Positions 1 to 12,815 of a DNA stretch of 64,000 nt are shown here, piece by piece. Below the pieces are notes generated by a model. That model saw only the letters and a list, made by a program, of their open reading frames with translations, was not told the origin of the DNA and made no database searches. The stretch's first letter is position 1. Each line of letters opens with the position of its first letter. This DNA is from Stomorhina lunata (taxonomy: Eukaryota > Arthropoda > Insecta > Diptera > Rhiniidae), in assembly GCA_933228675.1 (NCBI GenBank), contig OW121744.1:16733894-16797893 (forward strand), given 5' to 3'. The position numbers were made by a program, and so were the translations under genes.

Positions 1-1467
1 TTCTTGTAATTAATGTCTTTTAGTAAACAATAAATGAATAAATGCTTTTAAGTAATTATTCTTAAGCAAATCAATTTACAATTCATAAAATATTCATTTG
101 TAAATAACAAAACAACTTTTTTGTTGTTTCTAAATTCAAAAACTCGAAACAGTTATTAAAACACATAATTGCAATTAAAGTTCATCAAATTAAATGGTTT
201 TTGTCACATTGAAATATAAAGACAAATAATTAAAAAAAAGAATTGAATGAAAATAAACAACTTTTTAAAGATCTAAGAAAAAAAAAATACAATTAATAAA
301 AACAACAATTAAACAAAAAGCAAATTTTATTTAAAAGTCAAGGTTGTTGGGAAAAAAATTTTAAGCAAAAATATGAATTACACAAAAAAATCTTGAGACA
401 TAAAAAGAATTAATTAAATATTTAATTATTGAAAAAACGACATTCTTTACTTTTTTTTCATTATATGATTTAATTAAAATTCTTAAAACTTACCTTTTAT
501 TTTTTTGTAATTTAAATGTTGTAAATCCTTTTTTAGTTTTAGTAAAAAACCGGGTTAGCTTTTTTGTTGTTTTGCAGAAAAAAAATCACTTTTTTAAAAG
601 TTCAAAGGAAAAAATTTGATTTTTTTCAATTAAAGAATTCAATTAGTTTTTTATTAATCTTTTTTTTAGTTAGAAACAAACAAACACCAACAATCAATTA
701 TTGTTAATAATTTTTTTAAATCTTTCTTTTTAGGTAATTTTATTGTGGGTTTGTTTTCTTTTAAGTTTTTTGTTTTTTCTTAATTACATCACTTTAGCAA
801 CACTTTTCTTTTTTGCTTTCAATTTGTTTTTCATTATTTTCTTTTTTCTATAAATTTTCCAAAAATTCGTTTTATTTTCCAAATTATTATTTTTTTACAA
901 AATATTTTCTTATTTTTAAATTTTCAAAAAACCGTTTCTTTTTTAAAAAGAATTTTGGATTTTTAAATCACTAAATAGTTTTTCTATTTAGCTCTTGGCT
1001 GTGCTAACCGCTCGCCTTAAGGTGCTAAAGTAAACTAAACATGTAACGGTCTTGATCACCAAAAGTTACCATTAAACTTAACCGAAAAAAAAAAACAAAA
1101 CTTGTACTCTCTTTGGCACCAAAAACACGATCACCAACCGACCAAAACTTTTGTACTTTAACCAGAATAAAAACGATTTATTCACTTGACGAAGTTTTCT
1201 ACACAAAAACGAAGTTTGGCTTTTAAGAAAAAACCGAACTTAAAGCTTTTTTTAACAATAATAAACTTTAAACAACGACCATGGCATTTTTCTTTTTTTA
1301 TTTTGGTTTATTTTTCGCCTTTTTTTTCGGTTTAAGCCAAAAACTATAAATTCAAAAAAAAAAAATAAACTTTGCAATTACTCCCTCTCCCTCATAAATA
1401 GATTTCAAGAGTATTTTAATGAGAATTAGAAAAATACATCTCTCTAAAAATAACACTGTGCTGCACA
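1..1467. other. AT-rich unique DNA, no gene seen
   Basis: This stretch is dominated by poly(A)/poly(T) runs. No reading frame with recognisable protein features was found on either strand. Around 1000-1260 the base composition is less extreme, but only stop-rich sequence is seen. It could be intron or intergenic DNA. Confidence 0.5.
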
Positions 1468-1710
1468 AAAAGAATTATTAAAAAATTTTATACCAAAAAA
1501 TTTTCTATAGAAAAATTTTATACAAAAGAATTTTATACCGAAAGTTTTCTGAAGAAAAATTATATAATGAAAATTTTCTATAGAAAAATTTTATAACGGA
1601 AATTTTCTATAGAAAACTTTTGTAACGAAAATTTTCTACAGAAAACTTTTGTAATGAAAATTTTCTATAGAAAAATTTTATAATGAAAATTTCTATAAAA
1701 AAATTTTATA
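1468..1710 (+). repeat. Decayed 29-bp palindrome-core repeats, forward orientation
   Basis: This is a short leader of diverged units (cores such as TTTTCTATAGAAAA, linkers ATACC, ATAACG, GTAACG) oriented like the array at 4.48-8.69 kb. It is therefore opposite to the array that starts at about 1711. Units are irregular, as expected at the edge of a satellite array. Confidence 0.8.
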
Positions 1711-3520
1711 ACAAAATTTTTCTATAGAAAATTTTCGGTACAAAATTTTTCTATAGAAAATTTTCGGTACAAAATTTTTCTATAGAAAATTTTCGGTACA
1801 AAATTTTTCTATAGAAAATTTTCTGTACAAAATTTTTCTATAGAAAATTTTCGGTACAAAATTTTTCTATAGAAAATTTTCGGTACAAAATTTTTCTATA
1901 GAAAATTTTCGGTACAAAATTTTTCTATAGAAAATTTTCGGTACAAAATTTTTCTATAGAAAATTTTCGGTACAAAATTTTTCTATAGAAAATTTTCGGT
2001 ACAAAATTTTTCTATAGAAAATTTTCGGTACAAAATTTTTCTATAGAAAATTTTCGGTACAAAATTTTTCTATAGAAAATTTTCGGTACAAAATTTTTCT
2101 ATAGAAAATTTTCGGTACAAAATTTTTCTATAGAAAATTTTCGGTACAAAATTTTTCTATAGAAAATTTTCGGTACAAAATTTTTCTATAGAAAATTTTC
2201 GGTACAAAATTTTTCTATAGAAAATTTTCGGTACAAAATTTTTCTATAGAAAATTTTCGGTACAAAATTTTTCTATAGAAAATTTTCGGTACAAAATTTT
2301 TCTATAGAAAATTTTCGGTACAAAATTTTTCTATAGAAAATTTTCGGTACAAAATTTTTCTATAGAAAATTTTCGGTACAAAATTTTTCTATAGAAAATT
2401 TTCGGTACAAAATTTTTCTATAGAAAATTTTCGGTACAAAATTTTTCTATAGAAAATTTTCGGTACAAAATTTTTCTATAGAAAATTTTCGGTACAAAAT
2501 TTTTCTATAGAAAATTTTCGGTACAAAATTTTTCTATAGAAAATTTTCGGTACAAAATTTTTCTATAGAAAATTTTCGGTACAAAATTTTTCTATAGAAA
2601 GTTTTCGGTACAAAATTTTTCTATAGAAAATTTTCGGTACAAAATTTTTCTATAGAAAATTTTCGGTACAAAATTTTTCTATAGAAAATTTTCGGTACAA
2701 AATTTTTCTATAGAAAATTTTCGGTACAAAATTTTTCTATAGAAAATTTTCGGTACAAAATTTTTCTATAGAAAATTTTCGGTACAAAATTTTTCTATAG
2801 AAAATTTTCGGTACAAAATTTTTCTATAGAAAATTTTCGGTACAAAATTTTTCTATAGAAAATTTTCGGTACAAAATTTTTCTATAGAAAATTTTCGGTA
2901 CAAAATTTTTCTATAGAAAATTTTCGGTACAAAATTTTTCTATAGAAAATTTTCGGTACAAAATTTTTCTATAGAAAATTTTCGGTTTAAAATTTTTCTA
3001 TAGAAAATTTTCGGTTTAAAATTTTTCTATAGAAAATTTTCGGTTTAAAATTTTTCTATAGAAAATTTTCGGTTTAAAATTTTTCTATAGAAAATTTTCG
3101 GTTTAAAATTTTTCTATAGAAAATTTTCGGTTTAAAATTTTTCTATAGAAAATTTTCGGTTTAAAATTTTTCTATAGAAAATTTTCGGTTTAAAATTTTT
3201 CTATAGAAAATTTTCGGTTTAAAATTTTTCTATAGAAAATTGTCGGTTTAAAAGTTTTCTATAGAAAATTTTCGGTTTAAAATTTTTCTATAGAAAATTT
3301 TCGGTTTAAAATTTTTCTATAGAAAATTTTCGGTTTAAAATTTTTCTATAGAAAATTTTCGGTTTAAAATTTTTCTATAGAAAATTTTCGGTTTAAAATT
3401 TTTCTATAGAAAATTTTCGGTTTAAAAATTTTCAATAGAAAATTTTCATTATAAAATGTTTTCATAAAAAATTTTCTGTAGTAAAATTTTTTACAGAAAA
3501 TTTTGTACAAAAAATGTTTT
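1711..3520 (-). repeat. 29-bp satellite, TTTTCTATAGAAAA core, CGGTAC/CGGTTT linker
   Basis: About 58 near-identical 29-bp units follow each other. Each has the perfect 14-bp palindrome TTTTCTATAGAAAA and a linker containing CGGTACAAAA (to about 2984) or CGGTTTAAAA (from 2985). The last 100 bp are degenerate. The unit is the reverse complement of the unit filling 4.48-8.69 kb, so the two arrays form an inverted pair around a ~950-bp spacer. No plausible coding content. Confidence 0.95.
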
Positions 3521-4475
3521 TGGTTTGAAATTTATTTTTCATACAAAAGTTTCGCAAAACTCTCTATAAAAGCTTTTTTCTATAAGTCTTTCTCTGTATT
3601 TTATGAACTCTCGGCGTGTGTGTTATTGCTCACGTGCTAACAAAATGAACAGAACTTTTAAATTTTGGCCAACAACAAATGTTTTGGCTTATTTCATTTA
3701 AACGGACGTCGTTGGATCTTGTCATCCATCTGTTTTGTTGCTCTTTAAAAAGTTAAATATAAATTAAAAAATTTGTTGTTTTATTTAGATTTCAAATTTA
3801 ATATTCAGATTTAATCTTAACCAAAAAAAAATATATAATTTAAAAAATTGATGACGCATTTGATATGTTCTTGTTTTTTTTCCTCTTTCTTCTAAAACCG
3901 AGATCTTACATCATTTTAGTTAATTTTGTGATTTTTGGTCTATTCTACGAGTACAATAATTGTTGGTATTTAGGTGATTTTTGTTGGGTATTTTGTTTTT
4001 GTATTTCTTTTGATTTGAGATGAAATTTAATATTCTTTGTTTTATATTTTTGTTAAATTCATTTAAGAGAACAAATCTTCTTTATTGCTAATTTTTTTGT
4101 TGGTTTAAATTTGTTTTAAAACTTCATTGCGGATTTGTTGAAAAGTTTGTGTTTTGTGGGTTTTCCAATTCATTTAGTTTTTGGGGATTTTAATTAATAT
4201 CTGCTCATTTAATTGATTCTACAAATGGATGATTTAGTTTACAAATATTTGGCCTTTATTTTGTCCGTTTTTGTGTCATAGGGGGCGCGAACCTTTTTGT
4301 GAATTTAATTATGTTGGGAAAATGTCTATTGTATTTCATAAGCGTAAAATACAAAATGTGACTCAAAATAGGTGTTAAAAAATTTTTATTTGAACTTTTA
4401 ATTTTATGAGATGTATTACTTTATTTATTTGTTGTATTCAACAGACAATAAATTATTCCAAAAAATTCAAAATAG
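3521..4475. other. AT-rich unique spacer between inverted satellite arrays
   Basis: This ~950-bp non-repetitive AT-rich sequence separates two arrays of the same 29-bp satellite in opposite orientation. It would be the loop if the arrays paired. No gene is recognised. Confidence 0.6.
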
Positions 4476-7400
4476 TAACGGAAATTTTCTATAGAAAAAT
4501 GTTATACCAAAAATTTTGGATAGAAAAATTTTATAACGAAAATTTTCTATAGAAAAATTATAACGAAAATTTTCTACCGAAAAATTTTTTACCAAAAAAT
4601 TTTCTATCGAAAAATCTTTACCAAAAAATTTTCTATCGAAAATTTTCTATAGAAAAATTTTGTACCGAAAATTTTCTATAGAAAAATTTTGTACCGAAAA
4701 CTTTCTATAGAAAAATTTTGTACCGAAAATTTTCTATAGAAAAATTTTGTACCGAAAATTTTCTATAGAAAAATTTTGTACCGAAAATTTTCTATAGAAA
4801 AATTTTGTACCGAAAATTTTCTATAGAAAAATTTTGTACCGAAAATTTTCTATAGAAAAATTTTGTACCGAAAATTTTCTATAGAAAAATTTTGTACCGA
4901 AAATTTTCTATAGAAAAATTTTGTACCGAAAATTTTCTATAGAAAAATTTTGTACCGAAAATTTTCTATAGAAAAATTTTGTACCGAAAATTTTCTATAG
5001 AAAAATTTTGTACCGAAAATTTTCTATAGAAAAATTTTGTACCGAAAATTTTCTATAGAAAAATTTTGTACCGAAAATTTTCTATAGAAAAATTTTGTAC
5101 CGAAAATTTTCTATAGAAAAATTTTATAACGAAAATTTGCTATAGAAAAATTTTGTACCGAAAATTTTCTATAGAAAAATTTTGTACCGAAAATTTTCTA
5201 TAGAAAAATTTTGTACCGAAAATTTTCTATAGAAAAATTTTGTACCGAAAATTTTCTATAGAAAAATTTTGTACCGAAAATTTTCTATAGAAAATTTTTT
5301 ACCGAAAATTTTCGATAAAAAATTTTTTTTTTTTAATTTTCTATAGAAAAATTTTATAACAAAAATTTTTTATAGAAAAAATTATACCGAAAATTTTCTA
5401 AAAAAAAATTTTTCACCGAAAATTTTCTATAAAAAAAATTTTTAAACGAAAATTTTCTATAAAAAAATTTTTTTACCGAAAATTTTCTATAGAAAAATTT
5501 TGTACCGAAAATTTTCTATAGAAAAATTTTTTTACCGAAAATTTTTTATAGAAAAATTTTATACCAAAAAATGTTCTTTCTATAGAAAAATTTTGTACCG
5601 AAAATTTTCTATAGAAAAATTTTGCACCGAAAATTTTCTATCGAAAAATTTTGTACCGAAAATTTTCTATCGAAAAATTTTGTACCGAAAATTTTCTATA
5701 GAAAAATTTTGTACCGAAAATTTTCTAGAGAAAAATTTTGTACCGAAAATTTTTTATAGAAAAATTTTGTACCGAAAATTTTCTATAGAAAAATTTTGTA
5801 GCGAAAATTTTCTATAGAAAAATTTTGTAGCGAAAATTTTCTATAGAAAAATTTTGTACCGAAAATTTTTTATAGACAAATTTTGTACCGAAAATTTTCT
5901 ATAGAAAAATTTTGTACCGAAAATTTTCTATAGAAAAATTTTGTAGCGAAAATTTTCTATAGAAAAATTTTGTAGCGAAAATTTTCTATAGAAAAATTTT
6001 GTAGCGAAAATTTTCTATAGAAAAATTTTGTAGCGAAAATTTTCTATAGAAAAATTTTGTAGCGAAAATTTTCTATAGAAAAATTTTGTACCGAAAATTT
6101 TCTATAGAAAAATTTTGTACCGAAAATTTTCTATAGAAAAATTTTGTACCGAAAATTTTCTATAGAAAAATTTTGTACCGAAAATTTTCTATAGAAAAAT
6201 TTTGTATCGAAAATTTTTGTACCGAAAATTTTCTATAGAAAAATTTTGTACCGAAAATTTTCTATAGAAAAATTTTGTACCGAAAATTTTCTATAGAAAA
6301 ATTTTGTACCGAAAATTTTCTATAGAAAAATTTTGTACCGAAAATTTTCTATAGAAAAATTTTGTACCGAAAATTTTCTATAGAAAAATTTTGTACCGAA
6401 AATTTTCTATAGAAAAATTTTGTACCGAAAATTTTCTATAGAAAAATTTTGTACCGAAAATTTTCTATAGAAAAATTTTGTACCGAAAATTTTCTATAGA
6501 AAAATTTTGTACCGAAAATTTTCTATAGAAAAATTTTGTACCGAAAATTTTCTATAGAAAAATTTTGTACCGAAAATTTTCTATAGAAAAATTTTGTACC
6601 GAAAATTTTCTATAGAAAAATTTTGTACCGAAAATTTTCTATAGAAAAATTTTGTACCGAAAATTTTCTATAGAAAAATTTTGTACCGAAAATTTTCTAT
6701 AGAAAAATTTTGTACCGAAAATTTTCTATAGAAAAATTTTGTACCGAAAATTTTCTATAGAAAAATTTTGTACCGAAAATTTTCTATAGAAAAATTTTGT
6801 ACCGAAAATTTTCTATAGAAAAATTTTGTACCGAAAATTTTCTATAGAAAAATTTTGTACAGAAAATTTTCTATAGAAAAATTTTGTACCGAAAATTTTC
6901 TATAGAAAAATTTTGTACCGAAAATTTTCTATAGAAAAATTTTATAACAAAAATTTTTTATAGAAAAAATTATACCGAAAATTTTCTAAAAAAAAATTTT
7001 TCACCGAAAATTTTCTATAAAAAAAATTTTTAAACGAAAATTTTCTATAAAAAAATTTTTTTACCGAAAATTTTCTATAGAAAAATTTTGTACCGAAAAT
7101 TTTCTATAGAAAAATTTTTTTACCGAAAATTTTTTATAGAAAAATTTTATACCAAAAAATGTTCTTTCTATAGAAAAATTTTGTACCGAAAATTTTCTAT
7201 AGAAAAATTTTGCACCGAAAATTTTCTATCGAAAAATTTTGTACCGAAAATTTTCTATCGAAAAATTTTGTACCGAAAATTTTCTATAGAAAAATTTTGT
7301 ACCGAAAATTTTCTAGAGAAAAATTTTGTACCGAAAATTTTTTATAGAAAAATTTTGTACCGAAAATTTTCTATAGAAAAATTTTGTAGCGAAAATTTTC

Positions 7401-8690
7401 TATAGAAAAATTTTGTAGCGAAAATTTTCTATAGAAAAATTTTGTACCGAAAATTTTTTATAGACAAATTTTGTACCGAAAATTTTCTATAGAAAAATTT
7501 TGTACCGAAAATTTTCTATAGAAAAATTTTGTAGCGAAAATTTTCTATAGAAAAATTTTGTAGCGAAAATTTTCTATAGAAAAATTTTGTAGCGAAAATT
7601 TTCTATAGAAAAATTTTGTAGCGAAAATTTTCTATAGAAAAATTTTGTAGCGAAAATTTTCTATAGAAAAATTTTGTACCGAAAATTTTCTATAGAAAAA
7701 TTTTGTACCGAAAATTTTCTATAGAAAAATTTTGTACCGAAAATTTTCTATAGAAAAATTTTGTATCGAAAATTTTTGTACCGAAAATTTTCTATAGAAA
7801 AATTTTGTACCGAAAATTTTCTATAGAAAAATTTTGTACCGAAAATTTTCTATAGAAAAATTTTGTACCGAAAATTTTCTATAGAAAAATTTTGTACCGA
7901 AAATTTTCTATAGAAAAATTTTGTACCGAAAATTTTCTATAGAAAAATTTTGTACCGAAAATTTTCTATAGAAAAATTTTGTACCGAAAATTTTCTATAG
8001 AAAAATTTTGTACCGAAAATTTTCTATAGAAAAATTTTGTACCGAAAATTTTCTATAGAAAAATTTTGTACCGAAAATTTTCTATAGAAAAATTTTGTAC
8101 CGAAAATTTTCTATAGAAAAATTTTGTACCGAAAATTTTCTATAGAAAAATTTTGTACCGAAAATTTTCTATAGAAAAATTTTGTACCGAAAATTTTCTA
8201 TAGAAAAATTTTGTACCGAAAATTTTCTATAGAAAAATTTTGTACCGAAAATTTTCTATAGAAAAATTTTGTACAGAAAATTTTCTATAGAAAAATTTTG
8301 TACCGAAAATTTTCTATAGAAAAATTTTGTACCGAAAATTTTCTATAGAAAAATTTTGTACCGAAAACTTTCTATAGAAAAATTTTATAACGAAAAGTTT
8401 CTATAGAAACATTTTATAACGAAAATTTTCTATAAAAAAATTTTATACCAAACATTTTCTATAGAAAAATTTTATACCAAAAATTTTTTATTGAAAATTT
8501 TCTACCAAAAATATTTTATAGAAAAATTTTATACCAAAAATTTTTTGTAGAAAAATTTTATATCAAAAATTTTCTATAGAAACATTTTATAACTAAAATT
8601 TTCTGTAGAAAAATTTTATGACGAAAATTTTTTTATAGAAAAATTTTATATCGAAAATTTTATATAAAAAAATGTTCAAACGTTGAAGAT
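4476..8690 (+). repeat. 29-bp satellite, TTTTCTATAGAAAA core, GTACCG linker
   Basis: About 140 units of 29 bp each carry the 14-bp palindrome with linkers GTACCG (majority), GTAGCG (clusters near 5808-6062 and again near 7390-7670) or decayed ATAACG at the edges. A block of variant units near 5351-5600 recurs at 6939-7190 with an offset of 1588 bp, showing higher-order duplication. The two identical 105-residue open frames at 5500-5817 and 7088-7405 are repeat translations (YRKFSIEKF-type), not genes. Confidence 0.95.
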
Positions 8691-9570
8691 TTCTACAAAT
8701 GAAACTTAAAACGCTATAACGGAATTTAATTCAATATTTTGCTTAACTATTGACGTATGTTCAACAGTTAATAGATTTCAAAACCCACTTTTCTAACAAA
8801 TCCTACATTAAAATTTTGAAACAAGCGAAGAAACATGAGATTTGCCAAAAAAAAGTTAGAAAACATACAAATTCAATTATTCAAATGATTCATAGAAATT
8901 AAAGACTATTTCAGATATTTACACCCTCTTTCAAATTTATTCTTAAAATTCTGAATATTCTAAAAAGTTTTGTACATATTTTTTTTTAATAATAAAGCTC
9001 ATCATTTCGAGTACTTGAACAAAACATCTTTTAATTCACTCGTTAAGCCCATCTTTTTTTTTTATTTTGTACAATATTTCGTAATTTATTATTTTTTGTT
9101 GTTATTTTTCAAAATTTATTTCCTACTTGCTTTACATGTTAAATTTTCATAAACTACTTTTTTTCTTATGATTGCTATTTTTTTAAATTCACTGGCTGGT
9201 ATCTTTTTATATTTAAATATTTATCTTTAACAAACTATAACAATCGGTTAGAAAAATGTTAAAAAAATAATTGTGGGAAAATAATTAAATTTTTTGAGAC
9301 GACAGAGAGGCCTAGCCATCAAAACTATAGCATAAGCTTTATGTAGTTAATTTTGGATGATCGCAAATAATTTTGCGTTCTTGAAGAGTAATATTCGTTT
9401 GGCTTTAACAACAATTTTTATATGTTTAGTCTGATTTTTTTTTCTATTTACTTTAACAAATTTTACGCAAATAAAATTTATAATCATTTAAAATGAAATC
9501 ACCAAAAATAAACAAAGTTGAAATAATTCTCACACTTGTTTTGATTAATTTGGGAGTTTTTGGTGAAAGA
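8691..9570. other. AT-rich unique DNA, no gene seen
   Basis: Non-repetitive, stop-rich sequence between two satellite arrays. A 60-residue open frame near 8970-9152 is F/Y-rich translation of T-rich DNA and is not credible as a gene. Confidence 0.5.
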
Positions 9571-12185
9571 AACAAACTTAACGAAACTTTATTTTATAAA
9601 CTAAAAGCCCCAGAATAAAAATTTGTTGATAATTTTGTTACATGAAAGTGTTTTATTAAAAATCTATTAATATTTTTCAAATTACTACAGTTTGAAAAAC
9701 TTAACGAAACTTTATTTTCTAAACCAAAAGTCCTAGAATGAAAATTTGTTGATAGTTTTGTTTTACGAAATTGTTTTATTAAAAATCTATTAAATTTTTT
9801 CAATTTACGACAGTTTGAGAAACTTAACGAAACTTTATTTTCTAAACCAAAAGTCCTACAATGAAAATTTTTTGATAGTTTTGCTTTATGGAAGTGTTTT
9901 ATTAAAAATCTGTTAAATTCTTTGGATTTACTGCAGTTTAATAAACTTAACGAAACTTTATTTTCTAAACCAAAAGTCCTACAATGAAAATTTTTTGATA
10001 GTTTGACTTTATAAAAGTGTTTTATTAAAAATCTGTTAAATTTTTTCGATTTACGACAATTTGATAAACTTAACGAAACTTTATTTTCTAAACCAAAAGT
10101 CTTGGAATAAAAATGTATTGATAGTTTTGTTTTATAAAAGTGTTTTATTAAAAATCTATTAAATTTTTTCAATATAACACAGTTTGATAAACTTAACGAA
10201 ACTTTATTTTCTAAACCAAAAGTCCTAGAATGAAAATTTGTTAATAGTTTTGTTTTATGAAATTGTTTTATTAAAAATCTATTAAATTTTTTCAATTTAC
10301 GACAGTTTGAGAAACTTAACGAAACTTTATTTTCTAAACCAAAAGTCTTGGAATAAAAATTTGTTGATAGTTTTGTTTTATAAAAGTGTTTTATTAAAAA
10401 TCTATTAAATTTTTTCAATATAACACAGTTTGATAAACTTAACGAAACTTTATTTTCTAAACCAAAAGTCCTACAACGAAAATTTGGTTGTAGTTTTGTT
10501 TTATGAAAGTATTTTATTAAAAATCTATTAAATTTTTTCGATTTACGACAATTTGATAAACTTAACGAAACTTTATTTTCTAAACCAAAAGTCCTGGAAT
10601 GAAAAATTGTTGATATTTTTATTTTATAAAAGTGTTTTATTAAAAATCTATTAATTTTTTTCAATTTAACACAGTTTGGTAAACTTAACGAAACTTTATT
10701 TTATAAACCAAAAGTCCTAGAATGAAAATTTGGTTGTAGTTTTGTTTTATGAAATTGTTTTATTAAAAATCTATTACATTTTTTCAATTTACGACAGTTT
10801 GAGAAACTTAACGAAACTTTATTGTCTCAACCAAAAGTCATAGAATTCAAATTTGTTGATAGTTTTGTTATATGAAAGTATTTTATTAAAAATTTATTAA
10901 ATTTTTTCTATTTACGACAGTTTGATAAACTTAACGAAACTTTATTTTCTAAACCGAAAGTTCTAGAATGAAAATTTTTTTGATAGTTTTAATATATGAA
11001 AGTGTTTTATTAAAAATCTATTACAATTTTTTGATTTAAGACAGTTTGATAAGCTTAACGAAACTTTATTTTTTAACCAAAAGTTATAGAATAAAAATTT
11101 GTCGATAGTTTTGTTATATAAAAGTGTTTTATAAAAAATCTTTTAAATTTTCTCGATTTATGAAAGTTTGATAAACTTAACGAAACTTTATTTCCTAAAC
11201 CAAAATTCCTAAAATAAAAATTTGTTAATAATTGTGTTTTATGAAAGTGTTTTATTAGAAATCTATATTTTTTTTTGGTTTTACCGCAGTTTAATAAATT
11301 TAACGAAACTTTATTTTCTAAACAAAAACTCCTAGAATGAAAATTTTTTGATAGTTTTGTTATATGAAAGTGTTTTATTAAAAATCTATCAAATTTTTTC
11401 GATTTATGGCAGTTTGAGAAACTTAACGAAACTTTATTTTCTAAACCAAAAGTCTTGGAATAAAAATTTGTTGATAGTTTTGTTTTATAAATGTGTTTTA
11501 TTAAAAATCTATTACATTTTTTCAATATAACACAGTTTGATAAACTTAACGAAACTTTATTTTCTAAACCGAAAGTTCTAGAATGAAAATGTGTTGATAG
11601 TTTTGTTATATGAAATTGTTTTATTAAAAATCTATTAAATTTTTTCAATTTACGACAGGTTGAGAAACTTAACGAAACTTTATTTTCTAAACCAAAAGTC
11701 CTGGAATGAAAATTTGTTGATAGTTTTGTTATATGAAAGTTTTTTATTAAAAATCTATTAAGCTTTTTCGATTTACTACAATTTGATAAACTTAACGAAA
11801 CTTTATTTTCTAAAACAAATGTCCTAGAATGAAAATTTGTTGATGGTTTTGTTATGTGAAAGCGTTTTATTAAAAATCTATTAAATTTTTTTGATATACG
11901 ACAATTTGATAAACTTAACGAAACTTTATTTTCTAAACCTAAAATAAAAATTTGTTGATAGTTTTGTTACATGAAAGTGTTTTATTAAAAATCTGTGAAA
12001 TTTTTTCAATTAACGACATTTGTATAAACTTAACGAAACTTTATTTGCTAAACCAAAAGTTCTAAAATGAAAAATTTTTTGTTTTTTTTGGTATTAAAGT
12101 ATTTTCAAATAAATTTATTAAAATTTCTCGTTTTACGCCATTTTAAGAAACTTAACGAAACTCTATTTTCTAAACTTAAGTCTAG
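9571..12185 (-). repeat. ~123-bp satellite, about 22 copies
   Basis: The motif CTTAACGAAACTTTATTTTC recurs about 22 times at a mean spacing near 122-123 bp, with moderate divergence between copies. Because 123 is divisible by three and the minus-strand frame of the monomer lacks stops, long open frames arise (minus strand 9594-10664 and 11073-11648) with a 41-residue repeat containing FGLENKVSLS and FNRFLIK. Variation between copies is spread over the frame and includes amino-acid changes, so a satellite is favoured over a protein gene. A weak partial copy continues to about 12290. Confidence 0.9.
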
Positions 12186-12649
12186 AACACTTTTTTGTTA
12201 TTATTTTCTTAAAGCCTGAAGGTTTCTTATTAAAAAATTTGAAAAATTTTTGCCTTAACGAAAGTTTTAAAAAACTTAACTTATGTAATTTGTATTGAAA
12301 TATGATCTAAAACCTTCAAGGTTATTTATAGGAATTTCATGATGTATCGAAAAATTTTATAAATATTTTTTTTATACTTTTACTTTTGTCCTTTAACTTA
12401 ACAAAAGACTTTGTCAAGGGCTGTCTTTAAGTGTTACAATTTCGGTCATTCAATTTCAAAGTTTTTTGTGTTTTTTATTATTTGTCTGTAAAACGCGTAA
12501 CTTACGGAAGTGTCTGCAAATATTTCAATTAACAAAAGAAATAACAATAATACTCCTAATATAATACAAAAATTGACTTTATTCTGAACTAATTGAATTA
12601 ATTGTATTCAAACTTATTTCGATAAATGCCCCCACAATCATTATTTTTA
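12186..12649. other. AT-rich unique DNA, no gene seen
   Basis: Transition between the 123-bp satellite and the interspersed element to the right. It contains a decayed satellite fragment near 12240-12290 and otherwise nothing recognised. Confidence 0.5.
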
Positions 12650-12783
12650 TACCCTTCACCAATAGGTGAAAGGGTATTATAAGTTTGTGATTCCGTTTGT
12701 AATTTTTTTATTAGTGATCGTAGACCCCATAAAAATTATACCGATCGACTCAGAATCGGGAGGAGAATCGATTAAGCTATGTC

Positions 12784-12815
<32 letters not shown>

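Noticed and set aside
5500..5817. Two identical 105-residue frames (also at 7088-7405)
   Set aside because: Their identity results from the 1588-bp duplication of satellite DNA, with no coding signature.
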